A stretch of 64,000 nucleotides of DNA from Rivibacter sp049446155 (GCF_049446155.1 NZ_JBMSEE010000008.1:62001-126000); one strand, 5' to 3'; counted from the stretch's first letter, positions 1 to 7,835 are shown. The notes: a model not told the origin generated them from the letters alone. A program made the numbers and translations.

Positions 1-581
1 GGCTCGCCTTCGATCGTGAAGCCGCGCACCTTGAGCACGTTGTGCACCGTGAGGCCGTACTTCAGGCAGTGCACGCCGCCCGAGTTCTCGGCCACGTTGC
101 CGCCGATCGTGCAGGCGATCTGGCTGCTCGGGTCGGGCGCGTAATAGAGGCCGTGCGGCGCGGCGGCCTCGCTGATCGCGAGGTTGCGCACGCCGCTTTG
201 GACCACGGCCGTGCGGCTCGCCGGATCGACAGACAAGATCTTGTTGAACTTGGCAAGCGACAGCGTCACCCCCAGCGCGTTGGGCATCGCGCCGCCCGAA
301 AGCCCGGTGCCCGCGCCGCGCGCGACCACCGGCACGCCGAGCGCGTGACAGGCCTTGAGCACGCCGGCGACCTGCGCCTCGGTCTCGGGCAGCGCCACCG
401 CGAGCGGCGTCTCGCGATAGGCGGTGAGGCCGTCGCATTCATACGGGACGGTGTCCTCGCGCTGCCACAGCAGCGCATGCGCGGGCAGCACGCTGCCGAG
501 CGCGTGCAGCACCTGCGACTGGCGCGCGGCGCGGTCGATCGCGGGCGGCGTGAGCCGCTCCTGTGCGGTCAGGTCGTTCAT
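1..581 (-). CDS. glcD: FAD-linked oxidase, glycolate oxidase subunit GlcD (N-terminal part, cut by window edge)
   Basis: About 193 N-terminal residues of a flavin oxidase that would oxidise glycolate or a similar 2-hydroxy acid, normally with GlcE and GlcF. The start ATG is at 581 (MNDLTAQ). The PCMH-type FAD-binding fold is visible: RGAGTGLSGG near residues 88-97, then APDPSSQ, and GGNVAENSGG near 160-169. These are the phosphate- and flavin-contacting loops of this family. The C-terminal substrate domain lies outside the window, so a D-lactate dehydrogenase or another member of the family cannot be excluded. The next gene upstream on the same strand is unrelated and about 140 bp away. Confidence 0.88.
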   Translation of the reverse strand, partial: MNDLTAQERLTPPAIDRAARQSQVLHALGSVLPAHALLWQREDTVPYECDGLTAYRETPLAVALPETEAQVAGVLKACHALGVPVVARGAGTGLSGGAMPNALGVTLSLAKFNKILSVDPASRTAVVQSGVRNLAISEAAAPHGLYYAPDPSSQIACTIGGNVAENSGGVHCLKYGLTVHNVLKVRGFTIEGE

Positions 582-722
582 GGGGCGAGCTTACGCGCCC
601 GCAGGCCGCCCGCAACGCCGGCCGACGCGAAGCGGCTGTGACTCGCGTGGAGGGAATCGGCCGCCGCTAGGCGGCCAAGCCCCCTGGAAGGACGGTGAAC
701 GAAGTGCGCACGGGGGCTCGAT
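582..722. repeat. Intergenic hairpin-rich element, REP-like
   Basis: The 141 bp between two minus-strand genes hold a perfect hairpin, GGCCGCC-GCTA-GGCGGCC at 659-676. Next to it are complementary arms AGCCCCC (about 675-681) and GGGGGCT (about 712-718), which could close a longer stem around AAGTGCGCAC. It could act as a terminator for the gene ending at 723, but there is no T run. The layout resembles the intergenic repeats common in GC-rich Burkholderiales; that similarity is from memory and is not shown by a second copy here. Confidence 0.4.
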
Positions 723-1277
723 TCACGGCTGCGCCGGGGCACTCTCGTAGGGCTTGCGCGGCTTGATGACCGGCAGCTGCGGCTTGGGCGGCTCGTAGGG
801 CTTGAAGCCTTGCGGCACCGGGAAAGGCTTGGGCGGCTTGGGCGGGCGCACGTGCTGCGGCGGCAGCACCGGCCAGCCGACCACGACGTCCGGCGCGGGG
901 GCTTCACGCAGCCGCGCCTGCGCGGCTTCGCGTTCGGCCGCCGCGGCGGCGGCGCGCTGGCGCTCGATCTCGAGCGCGGCGTCGCGCTCGCGCTGCTGCT
1001 CGAGCTGGCGCGCGAAGCGCTCGTTGACCGTGGCGGCATCGGCCTCGGCCTTGGCGCGCCGCTCGGCGGCCGAGGCGGCGTCGGCCGGCGGGGCGGCCGG
1101 CACGTCCCAGCGGCGCGTCGTCGTCGCGTTGGCCTGCGGCCGGTCGGTCAGCAGGATGCTGCCGTCGGGCAGGCGCTGCTGAACGATCGCGCGCGCGGGC
1201 TCCTGGGCCTGCGCGAGCCCGCCGGCCAGCGCCGCGGCGCTGGCGACAAGCGCGCGCAGCAGGCGGGCTCCTCTCAT
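723..1277 (-). CDS. Exported DUF4124-like protein with Ala/Arg/Glu-rich helix and proline-rich tail
   Basis: A predicted exported protein of 184 residues with unknown role. Starting at ATG 1277 gives an n-region MRGARLL, a hydrophobic Ala/Leu stretch and an AQAQ cleavage site near residue 25. A short motif follows, VQQRLPDGSILLTDRP, which resembles the beta-rich DUF4124 domain (usual pattern: 'product of a gene ... YTDRP'). Residues 60-135 are a charged Ala/Glu/Arg helix, possibly coiled coil. The last 45 residues are rich in PPKP repeats, as in proteins that span or bind the cell wall. An in-frame start further upstream (1379) would read through the dispersed repeat and would hide the signal peptide, so I rejected it. 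Confidence 0.7.
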   Translation of the reverse strand: MRGARLLRALVASAAALAGGLAQAQEPARAIVQQRLPDGSILLTDRPQANATTTRRWDVPAAPPADAASAAERRAKAEADAATVNERFARQLEQQRERDAALEIERQRAAAAAAEREAAQARLREAPAPDVVVGWPVLPPQHVRPPKPPKPFPVPQGFKPYEPPKPQLPVIKPRKPYESAPAQP

Positions 1278-1284
1278 GTCGCTG

Positions 1285-1380
1285 TACAACCCAGCGGGCG
1301 CGGTGGATCCGGCTTTGCCGGTCCACTCGCGCCGCCCCCTTGAGGGGGAGGCGCCGAAGGCGCTTCGGGGGTGGTCCATT
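1285..1380 (-). repeat. Dispersed intergenic repeat, copy 1
   Basis: A repeat of about 95 bp that begins directly after the stop codon of the FIST gene. Read on the minus strand it carries ACCCCCGAAGCGCCTTCGG, then CTCCCCCTCAAGGGGGCGG, ACCGGCAAAGCCGGATCC and CCCGCTGGGTTG. The same blocks occur in the same order on the plus strand at 39074-39168, at roughly 80% identity by hand alignment. It contains three short hairpins: GCGCC-TTC-GGCGC, CCCCCT-CA-AGGGGG and CCGGC-AAA-GCCGG. Confidence 0.8.
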
Positions 1381-2646
1381 TCAGGCCGCCTCAGTGAACA
1401 CCGTCAGCACGCCGGTGTAGCCATAGAGATGGCGGTGGCCGATCTCGCCGGCCGCGAAGAAGCCGGCCAGCGGGACGTCGCCCAGCGCGTGGCGCAGGAT
1501 CTGCAGCTCGGCCGACGGCGCGCCGAAGTGCGGACCGCCGCGCCCGGTGCAGCTCGCGTACAGCGCGCCGACGATGCGGCGCGCGCCGGGCCAGGTGGGC
1601 GCGACCTCGTGCTCGGCCGGCGTGCGCGCGGCCGCGGCGCGCGCAGGGCTGGACGCGGCGGCGACGGCATAGGGCAGCTCCTCGGGCTCGAGCTCGCTGC
1701 GGATCTCGGCGGCGATGCGCATCAGGTCGCGCCGCGCGGCGTCAGCGTCGCGGCGGCAGAACGCGAGCTGCCAGCCGGGCTCGGCAATGTCCGCGATCGC
1801 GACGCCGCGCCGGCCGGGGTCGATGCCGACCAGATGGCGCACGCGCACGTCGCGGCCGAACTGGCCCGGACGCTCGAGCGCGGTGTCGCCCGGCTCGCTC
1901 AGGCCGACCAGGGTCTGGCGCATCATCGACAGCGCCTCGCGCGGATGCGTTTCGTCGGTGCCCAGGTCGGCGAGCAGGCAGTCGAGCGCCGGCTGGCCGT
2001 CGAGCGCGAACGCGACGTTGCGCTCGGACTCCGTGATGTGGCGCGACGGGCCGATCGGCTGGCAGCCCTGGCTGACGCGCGAGATCAGCGCCGCGCCACG
2101 CGCAAAGGCCACGCCCGACAGGCCGCCTTCCCAGATGCCCTCGCCCGGGCCGTGCTCGTGCTCGTCGCAGGCCAGCGTCAGCGTGCGCGTGCGCGACGAG
2201 GCCAGGCCGCCGAACAGGTAGCCGCTGGCGACGCGCTCGCTCAGCTCGCCGAGCAGGCCAGCCAGCTCGGGCGTGGCGGGATCGGCATGGACCTGCGCGG
2301 TGTGCGCGACGAAGCCCTCGTCGTCGGCCAGCGGGCGCAGGCCCGACCAGACGCGAAACTGCTCGCGCGGCAGGTCGCCGACCATCACCACGATGGCCGG
2401 CTCGTCGATGTACTCGACGCCGCTCGCGCACACGCCGACGCCGACCGCGCCGACCCACGCGCAGCCCGGCCAGCGCTGGCGCAGCGCGTCGAGCAGGTGC
2501 TCGGCATGCGGCGCATGGTGGTCGGCCAGGTAGCACCAGCCGATCGTCGGTTGCGCGGGCGCCGTGGCGTCGAGCTGCGCCAGCACCAGCGACAGCGCCG
2601 AGCGCCAGTCGGGGTGCGTGGCATGCGCCGCGGCGAACCGGCTCAT
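1381..2646 (-). CDS. FIST N-/C-terminal domain signal-transduction protein
   Basis: A protein of 421 residues with the FIST_N domain (about residues 20-210) and the FIST_C domain (about 215-400). The family is thought to be a ligand sensor, proposed for small molecules such as amino acids, and is often found beside signalling genes. Family features seen are an Ala-Ala-x-His start, the stretch SGYLFGGLASSR, and the ending LAGFFAAGEIG...GYTGVLTVF. There is no signal peptide and no membrane segment, so it is cytoplasmic. Its start (ATG 2646) overlaps the stop of phaM in an ATGA arrangement, which implies translational coupling to the polyhydroxyalkanoate granule regulator. A copy of the dispersed repeat begins directly after its stop codon. 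Confidence 0.85.
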   Translation of the reverse strand: MSRFAAAHATHPDWRSALSLVLAQLDATAPAQPTIGWCYLADHHAPHAEHLLDALRQRWPGCAWVGAVGVGVCASGVEYIDEPAIVVMVGDLPREQFRVWSGLRPLADDEGFVAHTAQVHADPATPELAGLLGELSERVASGYLFGGLASSRTRTLTLACDEHEHGPGEGIWEGGLSGVAFARGAALISRVSQGCQPIGPSRHITESERNVAFALDGQPALDCLLADLGTDETHPREALSMMRQTLVGLSEPGDTALERPGQFGRDVRVRHLVGIDPGRRGVAIADIAEPGWQLAFCRRDADAARRDLMRIAAEIRSELEPEELPYAVAAASSPARAAAARTPAEHEVAPTWPGARRIVGALYASCTGRGGPHFGAPSAELQILRHALGDVPLAGFFAAGEIGHRHLYGYTGVLTVFTEAA

Positions 2647-3329
2647 CTCGGCCCCGCTCTTCGGCGCGGCGCGGCCTTGGCCTTGGTCTGCGCGGCCTTG
2701 CGCGCCACCGTGCCGGCCACCTCGGCGGCCTTGCGCGCCGGCGCCATGCCGGCGTTGATGCCGGCATTCACGCCGGCCTTGAGCGTCTTCTCGGCGGCGC
2801 TGACGCCTTGTTTGACGAGGCCGGCGGCGAGGTTCTTGGCCGAGTCGCCCGCGGCATCCTTCATCGCCTGCGTCGCCAGCGTCGTGAACTGCTGGGTCAG
2901 CGCGCCCCACCACTGCATCGGGTCGACGACGCCGGAAGACGCGGTGTCGGCCTTGCTCGCCTTCTTCTTGGGCGCGCTTCGTTTGGCCGCGCCGTTGGCG
3001 GGCTTGTCCGCGGCCGGCTCCTCGGGCAGCTTGACCTTGACCGCATCGCGCAGCTCGGCGACCGGCACGTTCATCGACTGCAGCGTCGACAGCGTCATGC
3101 GCTGCACCTCGAGCGCCTGGATGGTGGCGCCGAGCATGCGCGCGTTCTGCTCGAGCCAAAACTGCACCGTGCGCAACTCGTCGATGCGCTTCTCGAGCTC
3201 CTCGGGATTGAGGGTCGGTGCGACCCACTGGCCGATGTTGGGCAGCACCGAGCCGGCGTTCTTGACCAGTCCTTGAAGGAAGTCGAAGCCGGGCACGAGC
3301 TTGGCGAAATCGGGCACGGTAGCGGCCAT
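2643..3329 (-). CDS. phaM: PhaM-type polyhydroxyalkanoate granule regulatory protein
   Basis: A 228-residue protein of the PhaM family. In Ralstonia, PhaM links PHB granules to the nucleoid and activates PHB synthase PhaC. The start ATG at 3329 gives MAATVPDFAKLVPGFDFLQG. This leads into the conserved N-terminal region with WVAPTLNPEELEKRIDEL and a helix ending in QNARMLGATIQALEVQR (residues about 1-85). The linker is Lys/Ala-rich. The C-terminal half is Ala/Lys/Arg-rich and ends in PRRRAGPR, resembling histone-H1-like DNA-binding tails. An upstream in-frame start at 3431 would add a 34-residue non-conserved leader. The genus can therefore probably store polyhydroxyalkanoate, although phaC is not in the window. 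Confidence 0.85.
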   Translation of the reverse strand: MAATVPDFAKLVPGFDFLQGLVKNAGSVLPNIGQWVAPTLNPEELEKRIDELRTVQFWLEQNARMLGATIQALEVQRMTLSTLQSMNVPVAELRDAVKVKLPEEPAADKPANGAAKRSAPKKKASKADTASSGVVDPMQWWGALTQQFTTLATQAMKDAAGDSAKNLAAGLVKQGVSAAEKTLKAGVNAGINAGMAPARKAAEVAGTVARKAAQTKAKAAPRRRAGPR

Positions 3330-3375
3330 CGTTGTCTCCGCGGCAGTGGGTGTGAGTCGATTGTGCTCCGGCGGT

Positions 3376-4362
3376 TCATTCGACGAGCGAGGCCACGCTC
3401 TGCTCGATCGCGCCGAACACGCTCTGGCCATCCCGGCCGTTCATCTCGATGCGGATCGTGTCGCCGAAGGCCATGAACGGGGTCTTGGGCTCGCCCGATT
3501 CGATGGTCTCGATCGCGCGCTTTTCGGCGATGCAGCTGTAGCCCTTGGACCAGTCCTTGTTGCTGACGGTGCCCGAACCGACGATCGAGCCGGCGCGCAC
3601 GTTGCGCGTTTTCGCGATGTGCGCAATGAGCTGGCCGAAGTGGAACGTCATCTCGGGGCCGGCGTCGCAGTGGCCGACCTTGCGGGCGTTCCAGACGCTT
3701 TGCAGCGTCAGGTGCACGCGCCCGCCGCTCCAGGCCTCGCCGAGCTCGTCGGGCGTGGCGGCGACGGGGCTGAACGCGGTCGCCGGCTTGCTCTGGAAGA
3801 AGCCGAAGCCCTTGGCCAGCTCGGCCGGGATCAGGTTGCGCAGCGACCAGTCGTTGGCGAGCATCAGCAGGCGCACGCTCTCGAGCGCCTCGTCGGGCGT
3901 GGCGCCGATCGGCACATCGCCGGTGATCACCGCGACCTCGGCCTCGAAGTCGATGCCCCACTCCTCGCTCGCGAAGCGCGCGTCGTCGCAGGCGCCGAGG
4001 AAATCGTCGCTCGCGCCCTGGTACATCAGCGGGTCGCTGTAGAAGCTCTCGGGCACCTCGGCGTTGCGCGCCTTGCGCACCAGCTCCACGTGATTGATGT
4101 AGGCCGAGCCGTCGGCCCACTGGTAGGCGCGCGGCAGCGGCGCCATGCACAGCGCGGGATCGAACGGGAAGGCATGGCGCGCCTTGCCCTGGTTGAGCGT
4201 GCGGTACAGGTCCTCCAGCTGCGGGCTCAGAAAGCCCCAGTCGTCGAGCACCTGCTGCAATCGGCTGGCGATGCCGTTGGCGTAATGGGCGGTCGTGAGG
4301 TCGCGCGAGACGACGACGAGCTGGCCGTCGCGCGAGCCGTCCTTGTAGGTGGCGAGTTTCAT
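3376..4362 (-). CDS. Fumarylacetoacetate hydrolase family protein
   Basis: A 328-residue enzyme of the FAH/2-keto-4-pentenoate hydratase superfamily. These hydrolyse or hydrate acylpyruvate-type intermediates of aromatic catabolism with a divalent metal. The start ATG at 4362 gives MKLATYKDGSRDG. The catalytic domain covers about residues 80-320. The acidic metal-ligand segment GIDFEAEVAVITGDVP and the later segments RAGSIVGSGTVSNKD and GDTIRIEM are visible. The residues upstream of 4362 are not conserved-looking. No pathway genes lie beside it, so the actual substrate cannot be told. The next gene is divergent from it; 46 bp separate it from phaM downstream. Confidence 0.85.
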   Translation of the reverse strand: MKLATYKDGSRDGQLVVVSRDLTTAHYANGIASRLQQVLDDWGFLSPQLEDLYRTLNQGKARHAFPFDPALCMAPLPRAYQWADGSAYINHVELVRKARNAEVPESFYSDPLMYQGASDDFLGACDDARFASEEWGIDFEAEVAVITGDVPIGATPDEALESVRLLMLANDWSLRNLIPAELAKGFGFFQSKPATAFSPVAATPDELGEAWSGGRVHLTLQSVWNARKVGHCDAGPEMTFHFGQLIAHIAKTRNVRAGSIVGSGTVSNKDWSKGYSCIAEKRAIETIESGEPKTPFMAFGDTIRIEMNGRDGQSVFGAIEQSVASLVE

Positions 4363-4486
4363 GCCGGGAGTGTAGGCAGCGTGCGCGGCGGTCGGCCCGA
4401 TCGGCAAGCCCTGCGTTGAAGCAGGGACGCCGGGCGGCATGCGACGATGCCGCTCGCGCCCTGCCCCGATCGATGGACCTGCCCCG

Positions 4487-5605
4487 ATGACGACACGCCG
4501 CCGCTTGCGCTGGACTCTTGCCCTGCTGGCCCTGGGCGTGGCGCTGGCCCACCTGGGGCTGCTGGGCTTGGGCGGCGAGCGCGCTGCACCTCAGCCGACG
4601 GTCGCAGCGCCGGTGGTGCTGGCGGCGGTGCCCGTCGAACCCGCACCGCCCGCGGCCGCCGCTCCCGCCGCGATGCCGGCCGTGCAGCCGAAGCCGGTGC
4701 CGCGCCGCGCGCCGGCGCAGTCGCCCGCGCCGCCCATGCCGCGCGAGGCACCGGCGCCGGTGCGGGACGATCCCCCGGTCGCCCCCATCGAGCCCGTATC
4801 CGACGATGCCGCACGTCCGACGCTCGCCGCCGACTTGCCCGTCGAGACTGCCGCAGCCGACGACGCGCCGCCGGCGCGCCTGCTCCCGGTGGCCGGCGGC
4901 GCGATGAGCCCGCAGGCTTCGGCTGCGCTGGCCGAAGCGCTGGCGTCGCCGCCGCCGGTCTACCGCACGCGCATTCCGCCGGCCGCGAAGCTGACCTATC
5001 GGCTCACGCGCTCCGGTTTCACCGGCACTGGCACGCTGGACTGGAAGCCCGACGGAGGCAGCTACACGCTGCGCCTCGAAGGCAAGCTGCCGCTGCTCGG
5101 CACGCTGATCACGCAGGTCAGCCGCGGCGGTTTCGACCGCGCCGGGCTGGCGCCGCTGCGCTTCACCGACAAGCGCATCAGCAAGTCGGAACAGGCCGCC
5201 AACTTCCAGCGCGGGCGCGGCCAGATCAGCTTCTCCGGGCCGTCGTGGGAGTTGCCCATCCTGGCCGGCACGCAGGACCGCCTGAGCGTCATGGTGCAGC
5301 TCGCCGCGGTGGCCGGCGCCTGGACGCGCGCGCCGGCCACCGGCGAGCAAGTGCAGGCCTACGTGGTCGGCGCGCGCGGCGACGGCGACGTGTGGACCAT
5401 CCGCTACCTCGGGCGCGAAGCGGTGCGCACGGCCGACGGGCGGATCGTCGATTCGCTCAAGTTCCTGCGCGAGCCCACCTCGCCGCACGGCACGCGCGCC
5501 GAGTTCTGGCTCGACCCGGGCAGCGGCTTCCTGCCGGTGCGCGCGCGCCTGACCGACGGCTCTGGCGACGCCCTGGAGCTGCTGCGCGACGCCGGGGCCT
5601 CCTGA
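4487..5605 (+). CDS. DUF3108 domain-containing exported protein
   Basis: A 372-residue protein. An N-terminal hydrophobic segment (about residues 8-28, LALLALGVALAHLGLLGLGG) serves as signal anchor. A proline/alanine-rich stretch of about 110 residues follows, resembling the periplasm-spanning linker of TonB. The C-terminal DUF3108 domain covers about residues 155-370 and is a lipocalin-like beta fold; LTYRLTRSGFTGTGTLDW marks its start and TSPHGTRAEFWLDPGSG lies near its end. The function is not established; family members are predicted periplasmic or outer-membrane associated. ATG 4487 is preferred because it places the hydrophobic segment at the N-terminus; another in-frame ATG lies at 4439. 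The gene is divergent from the FAH-family gene. Confidence 0.8.
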   Translation: MTTRRRLRWTLALLALGVALAHLGLLGLGGERAAPQPTVAAPVVLAAVPVEPAPPAAAAPAAMPAVQPKPVPRRAPAQSPAPPMPREAPAPVRDDPPVAPIEPVSDDAARPTLAADLPVETAAADDAPPARLLPVAGGAMSPQASAALAEALASPPPVYRTRIPPAAKLTYRLTRSGFTGTGTLDWKPDGGSYTLRLEGKLPLLGTLITQVSRGGFDRAGLAPLRFTDKRISKSEQAANFQRGRGQISFSGPSWELPILAGTQDRLSVMVQLAAVAGAWTRAPATGEQVQAYVVGARGDGDVWTIRYLGREAVRTADGRIVDSLKFLREPTSPHGTRAEFWLDPGSGFLPVRARLTDGSGDALELLRDAGAS

Positions 5606-5691
5606 CGACCCCCCGGACCGCGGCACCGTTCGACCATGGGCTTGAAACTTGCTGCGGGGCCCTCAACTCCCAGCAACAGGAGTTCCACCGA

Positions 5692-5973
5692 ATGCTGATG
5701 CTCTACAACTCGGACCATTTCGCGGTCGTGCAGATCGAGATCGCCGCCGAAGGCGAGATCGCGCCGGCCGAGGGCGTGCCCGCGCTCACGCGCGGCGGCT
5801 ACGAAATCGTCGACAAGCACGCTCGCAAGGAGCTGTTCCTCGAAGGAGCGATGGCCGAGCAGTTCAAGCTCGGTGTCGAGAAGCTCATCGAGACCGAGCC
5901 GAGCGAAGACGACATCGACGCCTTCCTGGCGCGCTTCACGACGCTGGCGACCCAGCCGGTGGTGCTGCACTGA
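5692..5973 (+). CDS. DUF3567 family protein
   Basis: A 93-residue protein typical of Burkholderiales, function unknown. It starts MLMLYNSDHFAVVQIE and contains GGYEIVDKHARKELFLEGAMAE, the region most characteristic of the family. It ends with an acidic helix PSEDDIDAFL. No signal peptide or membrane segment is seen, so it is cytoplasmic. A ribosome-binding sequence CAGGAG lies about 9 bases before the ATG at 5692; the second in-frame ATG two codons later is also possible. A perfect hairpin follows 24 bases after its stop. Confidence 0.8.
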   Translation: MLMLYNSDHFAVVQIEIAAEGEIAPAEGVPALTRGGYEIVDKHARKELFLEGAMAEQFKLGVEKLIETEPSEDDIDAFLARFTTLATQPVVLH

Positions 5974-5996
5974 CGCTTGGCTGAATGTCCCGAACC

Positions 5997-6020
5997 GAAA
6001 GCGGCCCAAGGGCCGCTTTC
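5997..6020 (+). terminator. Perfect 11-bp hairpin, terminator candidate
   Basis: GAAAGCGGCCC-AA-GGGCCGCTTTC is a perfect inverted repeat 24 bases after the DUF3567 stop codon. There is no U run beyond TTTC. It ends exactly at the TACAAT -10 box of the next gene, so the hairpin occupies that promoter's spacer and -35 region. Confidence 0.6.
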
Positions 6021-6026
6021 TACAAT
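6021..6026 (+). promoter_or_regulatory. TACAAT -10 box, probably leaderless mRNA
   Basis: TACAAT stands 6 bases before the ATG at 6033, so transcription would begin at or next to the start codon. No Shine-Dalgarno sequence is present before that ATG. A good -35 box is not evident. Confidence 0.5.
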
Positions 6027-6032
6027 CCGGGC

Positions 6033-7106
6033 ATGACTGCCCGCCCCATTGCCGCCAAATCGGCCCCGTTCACGCGCGCTGCGCGCCTGCCCGAGCTGCT
6101 TGCGCAGCGCATCCTCGTGCTCGACGGCGCGATGGGCACGATGATCCAGCGCTACAAGCTCGGCGAGGCCGACTACCGCGGCGAGCGCTTCAAGGACCAC
6201 CCCAAGGACCTCAAGGGCAACAACGAGCTCCTGCAGTTCACGCGCCCGGACGTGATCCGCGAGATCCACGAGCACTACCTGGCGGCCGGCGCCGACATCA
6301 TCGAGACCAACACCTTCGGCGCGACCTCGGTCGCGCAGGAGGACTACGGCCTCGAATCGCTGGCCTACGAGATGAACGTCGAGGCCGCCAAGATCGCGCG
6401 CGCGGCCTGCGACAAATTCTCCACGCCCGACAAGCCGCGCTTCGTCGCCGGCGCGTTCGGACCGACGCCGCGCACCGCGAGCATCAGCCCGGACGTCAAC
6501 GACCCCGGCGCGCGCAATGTCGACTTCGACACCTTGCGCGAGGCCTACAAGGAGCAGGGCCGCGGCCTGCTCGACGGCGGCTGCGACCTGTTCCTGGTCG
6601 AGACGATCTTCGACACGCTCAACGCCAAGGCGGCGATCGTCGCGATCGACGAGCTGTTCGAAGAGACCGGCGAGCGCCTCCCGATCATCATCTCGGGTAC
6701 CGTGACCGACGCGTCGGGACGCATCCTCAGCGGCCAGACGGTGACCGCGTTCTGGCACTCCGTGCGCCACGCGCAGCCGATCGCGGTGGGCCTGAACTGC
6801 GCGCTGGGCGCCGCGCTGATGCGGCCCTATCTCGAGGAGCTGCACAAGGCCGCGGGCGACACCTGGATCTCCTGCTACCCGAACGCCGGCCTGCCCAACC
6901 CGATGAGCGACACCGGCTTCGACGAGACGCCGCCGGTGACCGGCGCGCTGGTCGAGGAGTTCGCGAAGAGCGGCATGCTCAACATCGCCGGCGGCTGCTG
7001 CGGCACGACGCCGGAGCACATCGCCGAGATCGCCAAGCGCGTGAGCGCCTACCGGCCGCGGGTGCGCGAGGAGCGCTGGCTGAGCGGATTGGCGCAGGCG
7101 GCCTGA
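6033..7106 (+). CDS. metH: Methionine synthase, homocysteine S-methyltransferase half
   Basis: A 357-residue protein matching only the N-terminal homocysteine-binding module of MetH. It binds zinc and homocysteine for methyl transfer from methylcobalamin. The core starts RILVLDGAMGTMIQRYKL. The zinc ligands are visible as Cys256 (GLNCALG) and the Cys322-Cys323 pair (GGCCGT). Full MetH is about 1,200 residues; the remaining modules are encoded by the plus-strand gene starting at 7923. The two polypeptides presumably work together (established for split MetH in related genera, inferred here). ATG 6033 is chosen because it lies just beyond the TACAAT box. Confidence 0.93.
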   Translation: MTARPIAAKSAPFTRAARLPELLAQRILVLDGAMGTMIQRYKLGEADYRGERFKDHPKDLKGNNELLQFTRPDVIREIHEHYLAAGADIIETNTFGATSVAQEDYGLESLAYEMNVEAAKIARAACDKFSTPDKPRFVAGAFGPTPRTASISPDVNDPGARNVDFDTLREAYKEQGRGLLDGGCDLFLVETIFDTLNAKAAIVAIDELFEETGERLPIIISGTVTDASGRILSGQTVTAFWHSVRHAQPIAVGLNCALGAALMRPYLEELHKAAGDTWISCYPNAGLPNPMSDTGFDETPPVTGALVEEFAKSGMLNIAGGCCGTTPEHIAEIAKRVSAYRPRVREERWLSGLAQAA

Positions 7107-7107
7107 G

Positions 7108-7650
7108 TCAGTTCGAGCCGGCGGGGCGGTCCGAGATCACGATCTCGACGCCGAACGCCGTGCCGCGCGCCGCGCTGACGATGCGCGAGCCGACGATGCC
7201 CTTGACCAGCAGGTGCTGCTTCACCGCGGCCGCGCGCTGGTCGCCCAGCGCCGCGGGGCCGGTCTCGTCCGCCGGTGCGCCGATGCGCAGCTCGGTGCTG
7301 GCGGCATAGGGTTTGAAGCCGATCGCCAGCTGGTCGAGCGCGGCGGCGAGCGCGGGCTTGACGCTCGCGCGGCCGGCATCGAACGAGAACTTCATCGGCA
7401 CCTCGACGCGCAGCGTCTTGTCGCTCATCGCCTCGATCACCACCGGCGTGCCGCCCAGCGCGTCCTTCAGGCGCTTGCGCTGGGCCTCGAGCGCTGGCGA
7501 CAGGCCGTAGCCGAACAGGCCGCCGAACGGCGAGGTCGATGGCGTGGGCGCCGGCGCGCCCGGCGTGCCGGGCTTCGGCGACGGGGCGGTGGCGCAGGCC
7601 GCGAGCCACAGGGCCGAGACGGTGACAAGGGCGAGTCGGTTCTTGTTCAT
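7108..7650 (-). CDS. OmpA-like domain lipoprotein
   Basis: A 180-residue predicted lipoprotein. The start ATG at 7650 (MNKNRLAL) gives a classical lipoprotein signal with lipobox LAAC near residue 18. A Pro/Thr/Ser-rich spacer follows. The C-terminal domain of about 100 residues (RVEVPMKFSFDAGRASVKPALAA, then LRIGAPADETG and GDQRAAAVKQHLLVKGI) follows the OmpA/MotB peptidoglycan-binding pattern. The usual catalytic-like Asp/Arg pair is less clear than in typical OmpA domains (GHTD is replaced by GAPADE), so peptidoglycan binding is uncertain. It sits on the opposite strand between the two methionine synthase genes, ending one base from the first half's stop codon. Confidence 0.75.
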   Translation of the reverse strand: MNKNRLALVTVSALWLAACATAPSPKPGTPGAPAPTPSTSPFGGLFGYGLSPALEAQRKRLKDALGGTPVVIEAMSDKTLRVEVPMKFSFDAGRASVKPALAAALDQLAIGFKPYAASTELRIGAPADETGPAALGDQRAAAVKQHLLVKGIVGSRIVSAARGTAFGVEIVISDRPAGSN

Positions 7651-7738
7651 GGGACGAGCAGGTTGCGGCGGGCATTGCAACCGCGCGAGGCCCGCCACGC
7701 AAGGCGTGGGAGGCAATTCTTTGTAAACCGTGCCCCCG

Positions 7739-7744
7739 TACAAT
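7739..7744 (+). promoter_or_regulatory. TACAAT -10 box of the riboswitch leader
   Basis: TACAAT ends 8 bases before the first bases of the SAH riboswitch, so the transcript would begin at or just before the aptamer. No clear -35 box at normal spacing; TTGTAA at 7721 is too close. Confidence 0.5.
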
Positions 7745-7752
7745 CCCGTATC

Positions 7753-7835
7753 CCTCGAGGAGCGTTGCGACGGGCGCGTGCCCGCCAGGCTCGAGACGGC
7801 CGCGGCCCGCCCGCGGCCGACGCAACGGCGCTCAC
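7753..7835 (+). promoter_or_regulatory. S-adenosylhomocysteine (SAH) riboswitch
   Basis: The leader of the second metH gene matches the SAH riboswitch consensus in order and spacing. CTCGAGGAGCG (7754) and TTGCGAC are followed by the small hairpin GACGGGCG/CCCGCC, then AGGCTCGAG (7787-7795), a variable hairpin, and GCAACGGCGCTCAC (7822-7834). P1 forms between CTCGAG at 7754-7759 and CTCGAG at 7790-7795. The pseudoknot pairs GAGCG (7759-7763) with CGCTC (7829-7833). Known members sense SAH and switch on SAH-recycling genes, including metH. The 88 bases between aptamer and ATG hold further GC-rich hairpins and a tandem GGCCGAAT repeat but no clear ribosome-binding site. Confidence 0.9.

Noticed and set aside
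4487..5605. TonB as the identity of the DUF3108 protein
   Set aside because: The proline-rich linker resembles TonB, but the C-terminal domain is DUF3108, and no TonB box-binding fold is seen.
4447..5691. An N-terminal extension of the DUF3567 gene through the DUF3108 gene
   Set aside because: The long frame only continues upstream by chance. The conserved protein begins at ATG 5692 with its own ribosome-binding site.
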